Positions 9,150 through 18,234 of a stretch of 64,000 nucleotides of DNA are shown here, in pieces. The position numbers and the translations under genes are program-made. The stretch comes from Ammoniphilus oxalaticus (GTDB lineage: Bacteria > Bacillota > Bacilli > Aneurinibacillales > RAOX-1): NCBI RefSeq assembly GCF_003609605.1, contig NZ_MCHY01000008.1:372001-436000 (forward strand), written 5' to 3'. The notes beneath the pieces were generated by a model. That model had not been told where the DNA came from. It saw only the letters and a list, made by a program, of their open reading frames with translations, and made no database searches. Numbering within the stretch: the stretch's first letter is position 1; the number at the start of each line of letters is the position of its first letter.

Positions 9150-9872
9150 ATGATGACAAAATGGAAATTGATGACTCAACTGTTCTGGTATCGATTATTA
9201 ATGATAGTAGGTTTAAAAGCGGAAGAAATTTATTATATCGGTGGCAGTGAGGCGTTGCCCCCGCCTCTAACAAGGGAAGAAGAAGAAATTTTACTCGGTA
9301 AATTACCAAAAGGCGATTCGGCTGTTAAGGCGATGTTAATCGAAAGAAATTTAAGATTAGTCGTTTACATTTCACGCAAGTTTGAAAATACAGGCATCAA
9401 TATTGAAGACCTTGTTAGTATTGGAACCATTGGACTTATCAAAGCAGTCAATACATTCGATGTTGAGAAAAAAATTAAACTAGCGACTTATGCTTCGCGC
9501 TGTATTGAGAATGAAATCTTAATGTTTTTAAGAAGGAACAATAAAGTTAAATCAGAAGTATCCTTCGATGAACCGTTAAATATTGATTGGGATGGAAATG
9601 AACTGTTACTTTCTGATGTATTAGGAACAGAGAACGACACAATTACCCGCGATCTTGAGGAACAAGTCGATCGAAAATTGCTGTACAAAGCGTTGGAAAA
9701 GTTGTCAGATAGAGAAAAGGTGATTATGGAACTACGTTTTGGTCTTAATGGCAAGCAAGAAAGAACGCAAAAAGATGTGGCGGATATGTTGGGAATTTCC
9801 CAATCCTATATTTCTAGACTGGAAAAAAGAATTATCAAAAGGCTAAGAAAAGAATTTAATAAGATGGTTTAA
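9150..9872 (+). CDS. sigE: Mother-cell sigma factor pro-SigE
   Basis: SigE directs early mother-cell transcription in sporulation. The product of about 240 aa closely matches B. subtilis SigE: a hydrophobic, basic pro-sequence, then [13 protein letters not shown] just after the expected cleavage region, region 2 ([20 protein letters not shown]) and the region 4 helix-turn-helix ending [11 protein letters not shown]. Tandem ATGs at 9150 and 9153 follow AAGGAGG at 9138-9144; the second has the better spacing. It is the partner of the upstream SpoIIGA protease. A likely target nearby is spoVM, which is SigE-dependent in B. subtilis. Confidence 0.97.
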   Translation: MMTKWKLMTQLFWYRLLMIVGLKAEEIYYIGGSEALPPPLTREEEEILLGKLPKGDSAVKAMLIERNLRLVVYISRKFENTGINIEDLVSIGTIGLIKAVNTFDVEKKIKLATYASRCIENEILMFLRRNNKVKSEVSFDEPLNIDWDGNELLLSDVLGTENDTITRDLEEQVDRKLLYKALEKLSDREKVIMELRFGLNGKQERTQKDVADMLGISQSYISRLEKRIIKRLRKEFNKMV

Positions 9873-9879
9873 GGCAATG

Positions 9880-9919
9880 GAACCTAAGTTTTGTTGTTTA
9901 AGCAAAACTTGGGTTCTTT
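9880..9919 (+). terminator. Long hairpin between sigE and sigG
   Basis: A 14-bp stem (9880-9893 with 9903-9916, one G-U pair) is followed by only three Ts. It may be a leaky terminator between the spoIIG operon and sigG. In B. subtilis, read-through from spoIIG into sigG occurs early but is not productively translated. Confidence 0.5.
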
Positions 9920-9956
9920 GCGCCAATTTCGGGATATTTCCTGGAATTTACTTTAT

Positions 9957-9985
9957 GCATAAATTTTCCCTTCGAGGAGATACTT
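9957..9985 (+). promoter_or_regulatory. Candidate SigF/SigG-type promoter of sigG
   Basis: GCATA at 9957-9961 matches the -35 element of forespore sigma factors. GATACTT at 9979-9985 is a 5/7 match to the SigG -10 consensus, with 17 bp between them. sigG is known to be transcribed by SigF and then SigG in the forespore. The match is suggestive only. Confidence 0.4.
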
Positions 9986-10017
9986 ACTTTTAACGCTGCT
10001 CCTAGGAGGGAAAAAAG

Positions 10018-10794
10018 GTGACAAGAAACAAAGTTGAAATATGTGGCGTAGATACGTCAAAGCTACCTGTACTGACCAATAAGGAGATGCGAGAACTTTT
10101 TGTAGAGTTGCAAAGCGGTGGTTATTCGGCCAGGGAAAAGTTAGTGAACGGTAATTTGCGTCTCGTTCTCAGCGTCATTCAGCGTTTTAACAATCGTGGA
10201 GAATACGTTGACGATTTATTCCAAGTCGGTTGTATCGGGTTAATGAAAGCCATCGACAATTTTGACCTTGGACAGAATGTTAAATTCTCCACATATGCGG
10301 TTCCGATGATCATTGGGGAAATCAGACGTTATCTAAGGGACAACAATCCAATTCGAGTCTCCCGCTCTTTACGGGACATTGCTTACAAAGCCCTACAGAT
10401 ACGCGATTCTCTAACAAATAAAAACTCGCGGGAACCAACGATTTTTGAAATTTCAGAGGCGCTCAATTTGCCGAAAGAAGACATTGTGTTTGCGCTTGAC
10501 GCGATCCAAGATCCCGTCTCCCTATTTGAACCGATTTACCAAGATGGCGGCGATCCGATTTATGTCATGGATCAAATTAGTGATGAGCGGCACAAAGATA
10601 TTCAATGGGTTGAAGAAATCGCGCTCAAAGAGGCGATGCGACGGTTAAATGATCGCGAGAAAATGATCTTATCGATGCGTTTCTTTGAAGGTAAGACACA
10701 GATGGAAGTGGCCGAAGAAATTGGGATATCTCAGGCTCAAGTTTCCCGACTGGAGAAGGCGGCCATTTCACAAATGCAAAAACACGTACAATAG
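10018..10794 (+). CDS. sigG: Late forespore sigma factor SigG
   Basis: SigG drives late forespore genes (SASPs, germination receptors, DNA repair). The 258-aa product is nearly collinear with B. subtilis SigG: TRNKVEICGVDTSKLPVL at the N-terminus, region 2 with NLRLVLSVIQRFNNRGEYV, KFSTYAVPMIIGEIRRYLRD, and region 4 with MEVAEEIGISQAQVSRLEK. Start is GTG 10018 behind AGGAGGG. No pro-sequence is present, as expected, since SigG is controlled by transcription and anti-sigma factors. A terminator follows. Confidence 0.97.
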   Translation: MTRNKVEICGVDTSKLPVLTNKEMRELFVELQSGGYSAREKLVNGNLRLVLSVIQRFNNRGEYVDDLFQVGCIGLMKAIDNFDLGQNVKFSTYAVPMIIGEIRRYLRDNNPIRVSRSLRDIAYKALQIRDSLTNKNSREPTIFEISEALNLPKEDIVFALDAIQDPVSLFEPIYQDGGDPIYVMDQISDERHKDIQWVEEIALKEAMRRLNDREKMILSMRFFEGKTQMEVAEEIGISQAQVSRLEKAAISQMQKHVQ

Positions 10795-10806
10795 AATAGT
10801 TCTTTG

Positions 10807-10839
10807 AAAAGCATCTGCTAACGGATGCTTTTTATTTTT
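10807..10839 (+). terminator. Rho-independent terminator after sigG
   Basis: Stem 10807-10815 (AAAAGCATC) pairs with 10824-10832 and runs into a T-rich tail to 10839. Confidence 0.85.
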
Positions 10840-10931
10840 GAATAAACCATTGGGCGATGCACATTTTCAGCTAAAGTTGACATATAAATGGGGAAAGAGA
10901 GAAATTTGATGCGTTAAGGGTGGCAAAAAGA

Positions 10932-11216
10932 ATGAGGATCTCGGAATTTCAAACAAAAGATGTTGTCAACGTGCTTGATGGACGGCGGTTAGGTCAAATA
11001 ACAGATTTAGAGATCAATTTAAAGTTAGGACAGATCGATGCGATCGTCGTGCCTGGTCAGGGGAAGTTTTTGGGACTTTTCGGGGGCGGCAATGATTTCG
11101 TCATTCCCTGGAGAAACATCGTTAAAATAGGAAAAGACGTTGTTTTAGTTCGTTTAGAAGATGTCCTTTTTAAAGAGCCAGAAATGGGGCAAGCAGATGA
11201 ATACCGACCTTATTAA
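10932..11216 (+). CDS. YlmC/YmxH family PRC-barrel sporulation-associated protein
   Basis: A 94-aa PRC-barrel protein starting MRISEFQTKDVVNV, with FVIPWRNIVKIGKDVVLVR towards the end. The family (YlmC and YmxH of B. subtilis) is restricted to spore formers and sits beside sigG, but no defined activity is known. ATG at 10932 is chosen over an in-frame GTG at 10920. AAGGGTGG lies about 10 nt before the ATG but overlaps the GTG, and family members begin at this methionine. The Asp/Glu-rich C-terminal tail is not part of the barrel. Confidence 0.82.
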   Translation: MRISEFQTKDVVNVLDGRRLGQITDLEINLKLGQIDAIVVPGQGKFLGLFGGGNDFVIPWRNIVKIGKDVVLVRLEDVLFKEPEMGQADEYRPY

Positions 11217-11355
11217 CGTACGAAGGGAGCGAACATATATCCCGGAAGTGCGTTTTCTTTTTGGATAAGTTGGAGCGGTTCAACGACGCCACGGCAGATA
11301 AAAGGGTTTTGTGTTAAAATATGAGTAATAATTTGATTCGTGGGAGGGAAGCAAC

Positions 11356-12171
11356 TTGGAACCTTTTGAATGGGATCGAGATCGTTTAACGCTCCGCATT
11401 TCAGAATGGGAGCGCGCTGTTCCAGGACTTGTTTGCGGTTTTACAACTCGTTTAGGAGGATTGAGCGCAGCTCCATTTGATTCCATGAACTGCGCCATGC
11501 ACGTTGGTGATCGCGATCAAGCTGTGATCGCAAATCGCGAGTTGTTGACCCAAAAGCTCCAGTTTTCAATCGAGCAATGGACTTGCGCCGAACAAGTTCA
11601 CGGAAATGATGTGGTCGTTGTAACGAGCACTCAGCGCGGCAAAGGGAACAAAGCGCTTGCAGACGCGATTCCCAGCGCCGACGGGTTAATTACGGGAGAT
11701 TCGGATGTGTTGCTTGCCTCCTTTTACGCGGACTGTGTTCCTTTGTTCTTTATCGCCCCTTCGCAACGAGTCGTAGGCATTGCCCATGCGGGCTGGAAAG
11801 GAACAGCGGGAAATATTGGGGCGCGAATGGTTGAACATTTTGCTCAGTCGTTTCAGATTGAACCGAAGGAGATTCGGGTGGCGATCGGACCGTCGATTGG
11901 GGGCTGTTGTTATGAAGTGGACGGAAAGGTTGTTGAGGCGATTGGAGTTCAATTGCCAAAAGAGACTGAACCTACGTACACTAAAATGAAGGAGAACGGA
12001 AAGATTCAGCTTGATTTAAAGGAAGCAAATCGGGTGTTATTGGAGCGAGCGGGTATCCACTCCATTTTGATGAGTCGTTTGTGCTCGAGTTGTCGTAATG
12101 ATTTATTTTATTCTTATCGCAAAGAGGCGGGAAGGACGGGACGAATGACCGCTTTTATCGGATTTAACTAA
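11356..12171 (+). CDS. pgeF: Purine nucleoside phosphorylase / multicopper-oxidase-fold protein PgeF (YlmD)
   Basis: This 271-aa protein belongs to the YfiH/LACC1 family. Members have been described as laccase-like, as purine nucleoside phosphorylase/adenosine deaminase, and as peptidoglycan-editing factors. The metal-site residues are visible in AEQVHGND (His), ADCVPLFF (Cys) and GIAHAGWKGTAGNI (His), followed by IGPSIGGCCYEV. The C-terminal CSSCRNDLFYSYR block is typical. Start is TTG 11356 behind GGGAGGG. The gene opens the ylmD-ylmE-sepF-ylmG-ylmH-divIVA series and precedes ylmE by 24 nt. Confidence 0.9.
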   Translation: MEPFEWDRDRLTLRISEWERAVPGLVCGFTTRLGGLSAAPFDSMNCAMHVGDRDQAVIANRELLTQKLQFSIEQWTCAEQVHGNDVVVVTSTQRGKGNKALADAIPSADGLITGDSDVLLASFYADCVPLFFIAPSQRVVGIAHAGWKGTAGNIGARMVEHFAQSFQIEPKEIRVAIGPSIGGCCYEVDGKVVEAIGVQLPKETEPTYTKMKENGKIQLDLKEANRVLLERAGIHSILMSRLCSSCRNDLFYSYRKEAGRTGRMTAFIGFN

Positions 12172-12195
12172 TTCAGAAAGGATGTATGAAGCTAG

Positions 12196-12882
12196 ATGAA
12201 TATGAAAGAGTCGGTAGATCAAGTGAAACAGCGAATTGAAGCGGCTTGTAAACGAGCAAATCGTGATCCTAATGAAATTAATCTCGTAGCAGTTACGAAA
12301 TATGTGGGGATGGATCGGGCAAAAGCCGTTTTACAAGAAGGGATTCAACATATCGGGGAAAGCAGAGTTCAGGACGCCCTTCCCAAGTGGGAGGCGTTGC
12401 AAGGTGGACAAGCAACTTGGCACTTTATTGGTAATTTGCAGACGAACAAAGTAAAAGATGTAGTCGGTAAATTTTCGTATATCCATTCCCTTGATCGAGA
12501 ATCGCTTGCTAAAGAAATTGAAAGGCGCGGCAGGCAGAATAATGTCGTAACGAATTGTTTTGTGCAAGTAAATATCTCAGGAGAAGAAACAAAATCAGGC
12601 CTAGAGCCAAATCAAGTGTTGGAATTTGTCAAAAAAACAAGTAAGATGAAGTATATAAAGATATGTGGTCTGATGACCATGGCGCCTTATGAACTTGACA
12701 GCGAACAAACGCGTCCCATTTTCAGGAAGCTGCGACAATTGAGAGATGAATGCAATCAGTTGGGGCTTCCAAACGTTCAAATTGAACATTTATCGATGGG
12801 GATGTCGAATGATTTTGAAGTGGCAATTGAAGAGGGAGCGACATTTATTCGGCTGGGCTCTTCATTAGTTGGCAAAGACTAA
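12196..12882 (+). CDS. ylmE: PLP homeostasis protein YggS/YlmE
   Basis: A 228-aa pyridoxal-phosphate-binding TIM-barrel protein of the YggS/PLPBP family, which buffers intracellular PLP and affects amino-acid balance. The Schiff-base lysine is in VAVTKYVG (about residues 31-38), with HFIGNLQTNK (about 76-85) and the phosphate-binding end LSMGMSNDFEVAI and GATFIRLGSS. The start at 12196 has a modest AAAGGATG further upstream; an in-frame ATG at 12202 is possible. It is followed closely by sepF, as in B. subtilis. Confidence 0.92.
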   Translation: MNMKESVDQVKQRIEAACKRANRDPNEINLVAVTKYVGMDRAKAVLQEGIQHIGESRVQDALPKWEALQGGQATWHFIGNLQTNKVKDVVGKFSYIHSLDRESLAKEIERRGRQNNVVTNCFVQVNISGEETKSGLEPNQVLEFVKKTSKMKYIKICGLMTMAPYELDSEQTRPIFRKLRQLRDECNQLGLPNVQIEHLSMGMSNDFEVAIEEGATFIRLGSSLVGKD

Positions 12883-12898
12883 GAAGGAGGCGGACGTA

Positions 12899-13342
12899 AT
12901 GGGGGTAATGGCAAGGATTATGGGATATTTGGGGTTGTCGAGTGATGAGGTCTATGAGGAGGAATATGAGGACCAACGACAACAACGAAATGAAATGGAC
13001 GAGGAACAGAACGTTCATCAAAAGAAGCACAAAAACAACGTAGTTAGCCTGCAACACGCCAAGGAACAAGTGAAGATGGTATTAGTAGAGCCAAAGGCGT
13101 ACGAAGAAGTGCAGGATATTGCGGATCATCTCCGTTCCCGTCGACCTGTCATTATTAATTTGCAACGAGTAAGCAGTGAGCAAGCAAAAAGAATTATTGA
13201 TTTTTTAAGTGGAACGATTTATGCGATCAACGGTGATATACAAAAAGTAGGATCGAATATCTTTATGTGCGCCCCGGATAATGTGTCTGTGCAAGGCGAG
13301 ATCACAGACTGGCTAGCTGATGAAGATACATATATGAGGTAG
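12899..13342 (+). CDS. sepF: Cell division protein SepF
   Basis: SepF assembles into arcs that bundle FtsZ and anchor it to the membrane. The 147-aa product has the N-terminal membrane-binding amphipathic helix (MARIMGYLGLS), an acidic low-complexity linker (about residues 20-45) and the C-terminal SepF fold with KAYEEVQDIADHLRSRRPV and the RIIDFLSGTIYAI polymerisation region. ATG 12899 is preceded by AAGGAGG with an 8-nt gap, which settles the start over an upstream frame extension into ylmE. Confidence 0.94.
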   Translation: MGVMARIMGYLGLSSDEVYEEEYEDQRQQRNEMDEEQNVHQKKHKNNVVSLQHAKEQVKMVLVEPKAYEEVQDIADHLRSRRPVIINLQRVSSEQAKRIIDFLSGTIYAINGDIQKVGSNIFMCAPDNVSVQGEITDWLADEDTYMR

Positions 13343-13417
13343 CCGAGCGAATATACTCAATTAAAAGCATTTCGGCCCCAATGTTAGAGCCGTCATGCGG
13401 TGAGGGGATGAATCGAT

Positions 13418-13684
13418 TTGTCGCCAACGATTGAAACAGTTATAAGAACCATCGTCCAAGTCTATACGTTTATTATTTTTGGCTATATTCTTTCATCTTG
13501 GTTTCCGCGGTTAAGAGACTCTGCTCTTGGTTACTTTCTCGGTAAAATGGCAGAGCCTTTTTTAAGTCCTTTTCGGCAGTTGATCCGCCCCGTTGGGGTT
13601 ATGGATATTTCAGCGATTGTAGCCTTATTCACATTGTTTTTTGCCGAAAAAGGTTTGATCTTTTTATTATATTATTTCTTCTAA
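13418..13684 (+). CDS. ylmG: YggT family membrane protein YlmG
   Basis: An 88-aa protein with two transmembrane segments (about residues 7-24 and 62-84) flanking the conserved YILSSWFPR and EPFLSPFRQLIRPVG motifs of the YggT/YlmG family. Relatives occur in cyanobacteria and chloroplasts, where they affect nucleoid and division organisation; in Firmicutes the gene always neighbours sepF. Start is TTG 13418 behind GAGGGG. Confidence 0.87.
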   Translation: MSPTIETVIRTIVQVYTFIIFGYILSSWFPRLRDSALGYFLGKMAEPFLSPFRQLIRPVGVMDISAIVALFTLFFAEKGLIFLLYYFF

Positions 13685-13696
13685 GGATATGAAAGT

Positions 13697-14476
13697 ATGA
13701 ACTTGTTTGAGCACTTTAGAAAGGAAGAACATCCTTTTATTGAGCAGGCCCTTGATTGGCTAGCGTTCGTAGAGGAGCGACATGAAACAAAATTAACCGA
13801 TTTTTTAGACCCCAGACAAGTTTACATTTTGCAAACATTGTTGGCTAGGTTTGACGAGGTTAAATTGACACCTTTCGGTGGATTTAATGGGGCGGAAAGA
13901 TGTCGTGTGTTGCTGCATCAACATTACTATGAGCCTAAGGAAGATGAATCAGGACTCGCCGCATTTCAACTGACAGCATCGTCGCAAGCATCCTTTCAAA
14001 AATTAACACATAGGGATATTCTCGGCGCCTTAATGGCGGCTGGATTAAAGAGAGATAAATTTGGTGACATTCATATACATCCCGATCAGGCGCAAATCGT
14101 TGTAGCTGAAGAAATAGCGGATTACTTGAGACTGCAGTTTACCCAAGCGAATCGTGTGTCGGTTCTGCTTGAATCGATTGAGTTTTCGCAATTAATTCCT
14201 GTCGTCAATGAGTGGAAAACGATGAATATTACGGTTTCATCCTCGAGAGTGGATGTCGTAGCTGGTGAGGTGTTCCGACTTTCTCGATCGAAAATCTTAA
14301 GTCCAATTCGGGGCGGATCGTTGAGAGTGAATTGGATGGTCGTCGATTCCCCCTCTTTCATTGTTCAAGAGGGAGATATTGTTTCACTTCGTGGTTTTGG
14401 ACGATTTAAAATTCAGAAGAATGAAGGGAACACAAGGAAAGGGAATACGCGTTTAGAGATAGGCGCGTTGCTGTAA
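13697..14476 (+). CDS. ylmH: S4-domain RNA-binding protein YlmH
   Basis: A 259-aa protein with an N-terminal YlmH-type domain and a C-terminal S4 RNA-binding domain (about residues 182-245, including SRVDVVAGEVFRLSRSKIL and VQEGDIVSLRGFGRF). YlmH has been reported to bind obstructed 50S subunits in ribosome-associated quality control, the pathway that also uses RqcH, encoded near 37 kb in this window. Earlier work linked it to division through its neighbours. The ATG at 13697 lies 12 nt after ylmG. Confidence 0.9.
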   Translation: MNLFEHFRKEEHPFIEQALDWLAFVEERHETKLTDFLDPRQVYILQTLLARFDEVKLTPFGGFNGAERCRVLLHQHYYEPKEDESGLAAFQLTASSQASFQKLTHRDILGALMAAGLKRDKFGDIHIHPDQAQIVVAEEIADYLRLQFTQANRVSVLLESIEFSQLIPVVNEWKTMNITVSSSRVDVVAGEVFRLSRSKILSPIRGGSLRVNWMVVDSPSFIVQEGDIVSLRGFGRFKIQKNEGNTRKGNTRLEIGALL

Positions 14477-14542
14477 CGATCATAGCAGAACGCCGAAGCA
14501 AGGCGTAGTTGTATTAATAAACAATGGTGGAGGTGTTCCCTC

Positions 14543-15049
14543 ATGGCATTAACCCCGCTTGATATTCATAATAAAGAGTTTAGTAAAGCGTTCCGCGGGT
14601 ATGATGAAGATGAAGTAAATGAGTTTTTAGATCAGATTATTAAAGATATGGAATTGCTGCTTAAAGATAAACGTGAGATGGAAGAGAAGGTCGCCGTTCT
14701 TTCTGAGCGCCTGACCCACTTTACAAATATTGAGGAAACGTTAAGCAAATCGATCCTAGTTGCGCAGGAAACAGGCGAAGAGGTCAAGGCCAACGCGAGA
14801 AAAGAGGCGCAACTAATTATTAAAGAAGCCGAGAAAAATGCGGATCGGATCATTAATGAATCGTTGATCAAGTCTAAAAATATCGCGATGGAGATTGAGG
14901 AACTGAAGAAAACGGCTGCCGTCTATCGGATTCGCTTTCGTAGTCTGTTAGAAGCGCAAATGGAAATGCTAGATAGTGGAAACTGGGATCAATTTGAAAA
15001 GTTGGAAGAAGATTTGAAAAACGAGAAAGAGCAAATTGAAACGCGATAG
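14543..15049 (+). CDS. divIVA: Septum-site/polarity protein DivIVA
   Basis: DivIVA is a coiled-coil protein that binds negatively curved membrane at septa and poles and positions Min proteins and the chromosome origin during sporulation. The 168-aa product starts with the lipid-binding domain (LTPLDIHNKEFSKAFRGYDE, residues 3-22) followed by DEVNEFLDQIIKDME. Long heptad-rich helices run through the rest (about residues 35-165). ATG 14543 has GGAGGTG upstream. It closes the ylm cluster. Confidence 0.95.
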   Translation: MALTPLDIHNKEFSKAFRGYDEDEVNEFLDQIIKDMELLLKDKREMEEKVAVLSERLTHFTNIEETLSKSILVAQETGEEVKANARKEAQLIIKEAEKNADRIINESLIKSKNIAMEIEELKKTAAVYRIRFRSLLEAQMEMLDSGNWDQFEKLEEDLKNEKEQIETR

Positions 15050-15050
15050 C

Positions 15051-15080
15051 TTGATTTGAGCTTATTTTAAATGGTATAAT
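15051..15080 (+). promoter_or_regulatory. SigA promoter of ileS
   Basis: TTGATT at 15051-15056 and a perfect TATAAT at 15075-15080 are 18 bp apart, and a TGG just upstream of the -10 gives an extended element. Transcription would start near 15087, ahead of two hairpins. Confidence 0.7.
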
Positions 15081-15095
15081 TTTTTGAATAAAATT

Positions 15096-15160
15096 CTCCT
15101 GTAGACGAGCAGGAGCCTTCTCATTCGGCAGGAATGCAGAAGGCTTTTATCGTTTTTCGG
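15096..15160 (+). promoter_or_regulatory. ileS leader with two hairpins, no T-box
   Basis: A first hairpin pairs CTCCTG (15096-15101) with CAGGAG (15110-15115). A second, overlapping hairpin pairs 15114-15126 with 15132-15145 (one bulged C) and is followed by TTTAT and later a T5 tract. The second resembles a terminator or attenuator. The leader is far too short for a T-box and I find no T-box core motif, unlike the ileS leader of B. subtilis. Whether it regulates ileS or only ends divIVA transcripts is unknown. Confidence 0.5.
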
Positions 15161-15205
15161 AACGTTTCTAGAGGTGTAATTGATAATAGTAGGAGTGATT
15201 CGGTT

Positions 15206-17977
15206 ATGGACTATGGTAAAACGTTGAATTTACCAAAGACAGACTTTCCAATGCGGGGCAATCTTCCTAAAAGAGAGCCAGACATGCAGCGTTGGTGGGA
15301 TGAAATCAACATTTATAAAAAAGTGCAAGAAAGAACGGCAGGACGACCTAAATTTATTTTGCATGATGGTCCTCCATACGCGAACGGCGATATTCATATC
15401 GGACATGCCTTGAATAAAGTGTTGAAAGATATAATCGTCCGCTATAAATCGATGAGCGGTTTTGACGCGCCTTATGTGCCTGGTTGGGACACGCACGGTT
15501 TACCGATTGAGCATGCGGTTATCAATAATGAGAAAATCGACCGCCATCAAGTTGGAATTGCCGAATTTAGAGAGCAATGCGCCAAATACGCCCATTCTTT
15601 CATCGATCGACAACGCGAACAATTTAAAAGACTTGGCGTCCGCGGAGATTGGGAGAATCCATATATTACATTAAAACCAGAATATGAGGCGCAACAGATT
15701 AAAGTATTTGGGGAAATGGCCAAAAAAGGATATATATATAAAGGGTTAAAGGCTGTTTATTGGTCGCCTTCATCAGAAACAGCGCTAGCGGAAGCTGAAA
15801 TTGAATACCAAGACAAACGCTCCCCCTCTATTTATGTGAAATTCCCTGTAGTAGAAGGGAAGGGAAAGCTTGCGGAAGATGTTCATGTTGTGATTTGGAC
15901 GACGACGCCATGGACGATTCCCGCAAACTTAGCGATTGCGATTCACCCTGAATTAGAGTATTCCGTTATTGAGGCGCAAGGTGAAAAGTATCTACTAGCC
16001 ACTGGTCTCGTTGAATCCGTGTCGAGTGAGGTTGGATGGGGAGAGGTAAATACGCTTCAAACACTAACAGGCGCGGAATTAGAAGGCGTAGTTTGTCGCC
16101 ATCCGTTTTATGATCGCCCATCCCCAATTTTGCTGGGAGAACATGTTACGTTAGATGCGGGGACAGGGTGTGTTCACACAGCGCCAGGTCACGGGGAAGA
16201 AGACTTTGAACTTGGACAAAAGTATGGTTTATCTGTTTTATGTCCAGTCGATGGTCAGGGGAAATTTACAAAAGAAGCGCCAGGCTTTGAAGGTATGTTT
16301 TATGATGATGGCAATAAAGCGGTCACTGATAAGTTGAAAGAGGCCAATGCATTATTGCATCTTGGATTTATTACGCACCAATATCCACACGACTGGAGAA
16401 GTAAAAAACCTGTTATTTATCGGGCGACGGAGCAATGGTTTGCTTCAATCGATGGTTTCCGTGACCAATTGTTACAAGCGATCAAAGATGTGAAGTGGGT
16501 TCCGAGTTGGGGAGAGCAGCGTCTGCACAATATGGTTGCTGACCGCGGTGATTGGTGTATTTCTCGTCAACGCGTGTGGGGCGTGCCGATTCCAATTTTT
16601 TATTGCGTTCATTGTAATGAAGAAATTATTAATGACGAAACGATTGACCACGTTGCCGCTTTGTTCCGCAAGGAAGGTTCACAAGCTTGGTTTACGAAGG
16701 ACATTTCTGAATTGACTCCGGCGGGTCTAACTTGTCCTTCATGCGAAGGGAAGGAATTCCGCAAGGAAACGGATATTATGGACGTTTGGTTTGACTCTGG
16801 GTCTAGTCACCAAGCTGTGCTCAAGGAACGAGAAGAGTTAAGCTGGCCAGCTGATCTCTATCTGGAAGGTTCGGACCAATATCGCGGTTGGTTTAACTCC
16901 TCGCTGTCGACTTCCGTAGCCGTTTATGGAAAAGCTCCGTATAAGGGTGTGCTTAGCCACGGTTTTGCTTTAGATGGAAATGGTCGAAAAATGTCTAAGT
17001 CACTCGGAAACGTTGTTATTCCCGCGGAAGTCATGGAAAAGATGGGCGCGGATATTTTGAGATTGTGGGTTGCGTCTGTGGATTATACAGCGGATGTGCG
17101 CATCTCCGATAAAATCATGTCTCAAATTGCGGAAGCGTATCGTAAAATTCGTAACACATTCCGTTTTTTACTTGGTAATCTTGAAGGATTTGATCCTGCG
17201 ACAGATCGTGTCGACTTTAAAGACATGACTGAATTAGATCAGTATGTATTGATTAAGTTGCAACATGTCACAGACACTGCTCTTAAAGCATATGATCAAT
17301 ATCATTTCCACTCTGTTTTCCAAACGATCCATAATTTCTGCGCGATTGATCTGAGCTCGTTCTACTTAGATGTATCAAAGGATCGGTTATATACGGAAGG
17401 GGCAGATTCGCTCGCTCGCTTAGCGGGGCAAACTGTAATGTATGAGGTATTGGTCGCGCTTGTTAAGTTGGTCGCTCCGATTACGCCGCACACAGCCGAT
17501 GAGGTGTGGAAATACGTTCCAGGAGCTAAGGAGATTAGTGTTCAGTTAACAGATATGCCGCAATCAAACCCTGCTTTGCTCAATGATGAATTAGAACAAA
17601 AATGGGATCTGATGTTAGAATTGCGTGATGAAGTGCTGAAGGCGCTTGAGGAAGCTCGTAGTCAAAAAGTAATCGGTCACTCGCTCGGAGCTTCGGTTGA
17701 TTTGTATCCGACAGAAGAAGCGGCGCCGCTATTGCGTCAATTCGGCCGTTTAGATGAGTTCTTCATTGTATCCAAAGTGAATATTCATGAGGAACAAGCC
17801 CCACAAGACGCTACACATTTAGAGAAAGTAGCGGTTAAAGTCGGTCAAGCAGCAGGGACAAAATGTGACCGTTGTTGGATTGTGACACCAGCGGTTGGCG
17901 AAGATGAAAAACATCCTTCCATTTGCCCGCGTTGCGCGTCTGTTGTTGAAAAGTACTACAGCCATGTAAATGAATAA
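15206..17977 (+). CDS. ileS: Isoleucyl-tRNA synthetase
   Basis: IleRS charges tRNA-Ile and edits mischarged valine. The 923-aa product has the class I HIGH motif in [13 protein letters not shown], a large CP1 editing insert with [13 protein letters not shown], the KMSKS motif in [12 protein letters not shown], and a C-terminal zinc ribbon (CDRCW and CPRC pairs). The length and zinc ribbon indicate the bacterial IleS1 type. ATG 15206 has AGGAGTGA 7 nt upstream; an in-frame extension back to 15134 runs through the leader hairpins and is rejected. A terminator follows. Confidence 0.97.
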   Translation: MDYGKTLNLPKTDFPMRGNLPKREPDMQRWWDEINIYKKVQERTAGRPKFILHDGPPYANGDIHIGHALNKVLKDIIVRYKSMSGFDAPYVPGWDTHGLPIEHAVINNEKIDRHQVGIAEFREQCAKYAHSFIDRQREQFKRLGVRGDWENPYITLKPEYEAQQIKVFGEMAKKGYIYKGLKAVYWSPSSETALAEAEIEYQDKRSPSIYVKFPVVEGKGKLAEDVHVVIWTTTPWTIPANLAIAIHPELEYSVIEAQGEKYLLATGLVESVSSEVGWGEVNTLQTLTGAELEGVVCRHPFYDRPSPILLGEHVTLDAGTGCVHTAPGHGEEDFELGQKYGLSVLCPVDGQGKFTKEAPGFEGMFYDDGNKAVTDKLKEANALLHLGFITHQYPHDWRSKKPVIYRATEQWFASIDGFRDQLLQAIKDVKWVPSWGEQRLHNMVADRGDWCISRQRVWGVPIPIFYCVHCNEEIINDETIDHVAALFRKEGSQAWFTKDISELTPAGLTCPSCEGKEFRKETDIMDVWFDSGSSHQAVLKEREELSWPADLYLEGSDQYRGWFNSSLSTSVAVYGKAPYKGVLSHGFALDGNGRKMSKSLGNVVIPAEVMEKMGADILRLWVASVDYTADVRISDKIMSQIAEAYRKIRNTFRFLLGNLEGFDPATDRVDFKDMTELDQYVLIKLQHVTDTALKAYDQYHFHSVFQTIHNFCAIDLSSFYLDVSKDRLYTEGADSLARLAGQTVMYEVLVALVKLVAPITPHTADEVWKYVPGAKEISVQLTDMPQSNPALLNDELEQKWDLMLELRDEVLKALEEARSQKVIGHSLGASVDLYPTEEAAPLLRQFGRLDEFFIVSKVNIHEEQAPQDATHLEKVAVKVGQAAGTKCDRCWIVTPAVGEDEKHPSICPRCASVVEKYYSHVNE

Positions 17978-17984
17978 TAAAATG

Positions 17985-18018
17985 AAGCTGACTTTTTGTT
18001 TAAAAGTCAGCTTTTTTT
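17985..18018 (+). terminator. Rho-independent terminator after ileS
   Basis: A 12-bp perfect stem (17985-17996 with 18002-18013), 5-nt loop and seven or more Ts. Confidence 0.95.
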
Positions 18019-18067
18019 TATGGGCGCATAGCCATCGACAAAAGTAGTGGAGAAAAGGTGGCATGAA

Positions 18068-18214
18068 ATGACAGACTTTCTAGTTGAATATACCTATAAT
18101 TGGAAGGTGGAGAAAGCGACAAATCATTGTTTACTTCACACAAATCAGGGAAAAATTCCTATTAAGGCTCAATTCAAGCATCGTTCAAGTTGGAGAAACG
18201 GTTCAAAATATTAA
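18068..18214 (+). CDS. Hypothetical 48-aa protein
   Basis: A short frame, ATG 18068 to TAA 18212-18214, encodes 48 residues rich in Lys, His and aromatic residues with one cysteine (Cys21). Its Shine-Dalgarno AAGGTGG lies 8 nt upstream, which is good support for translation. It ends 20 nt before the GH15 gene and could be co-transcribed with it. I do not recognise the sequence, and it has no membrane segment. It could also be a translated leader for the downstream gene. Confidence 0.4.
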   Translation: MTDFLVEYTYNWKVEKATNHCLLHTNQGKIPIKAQFKHRSSWRNGSKY

Positions 18215-18234
18215 TTTATATAGGAAGTGATTGG

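Noticed and set aside
15134-15205. Upstream extension of ileS
   Set aside because: The extra 24 residues would be encoded by the leader hairpins and have no homology to IleRS; ATG 15206 has a proper ribosome site.
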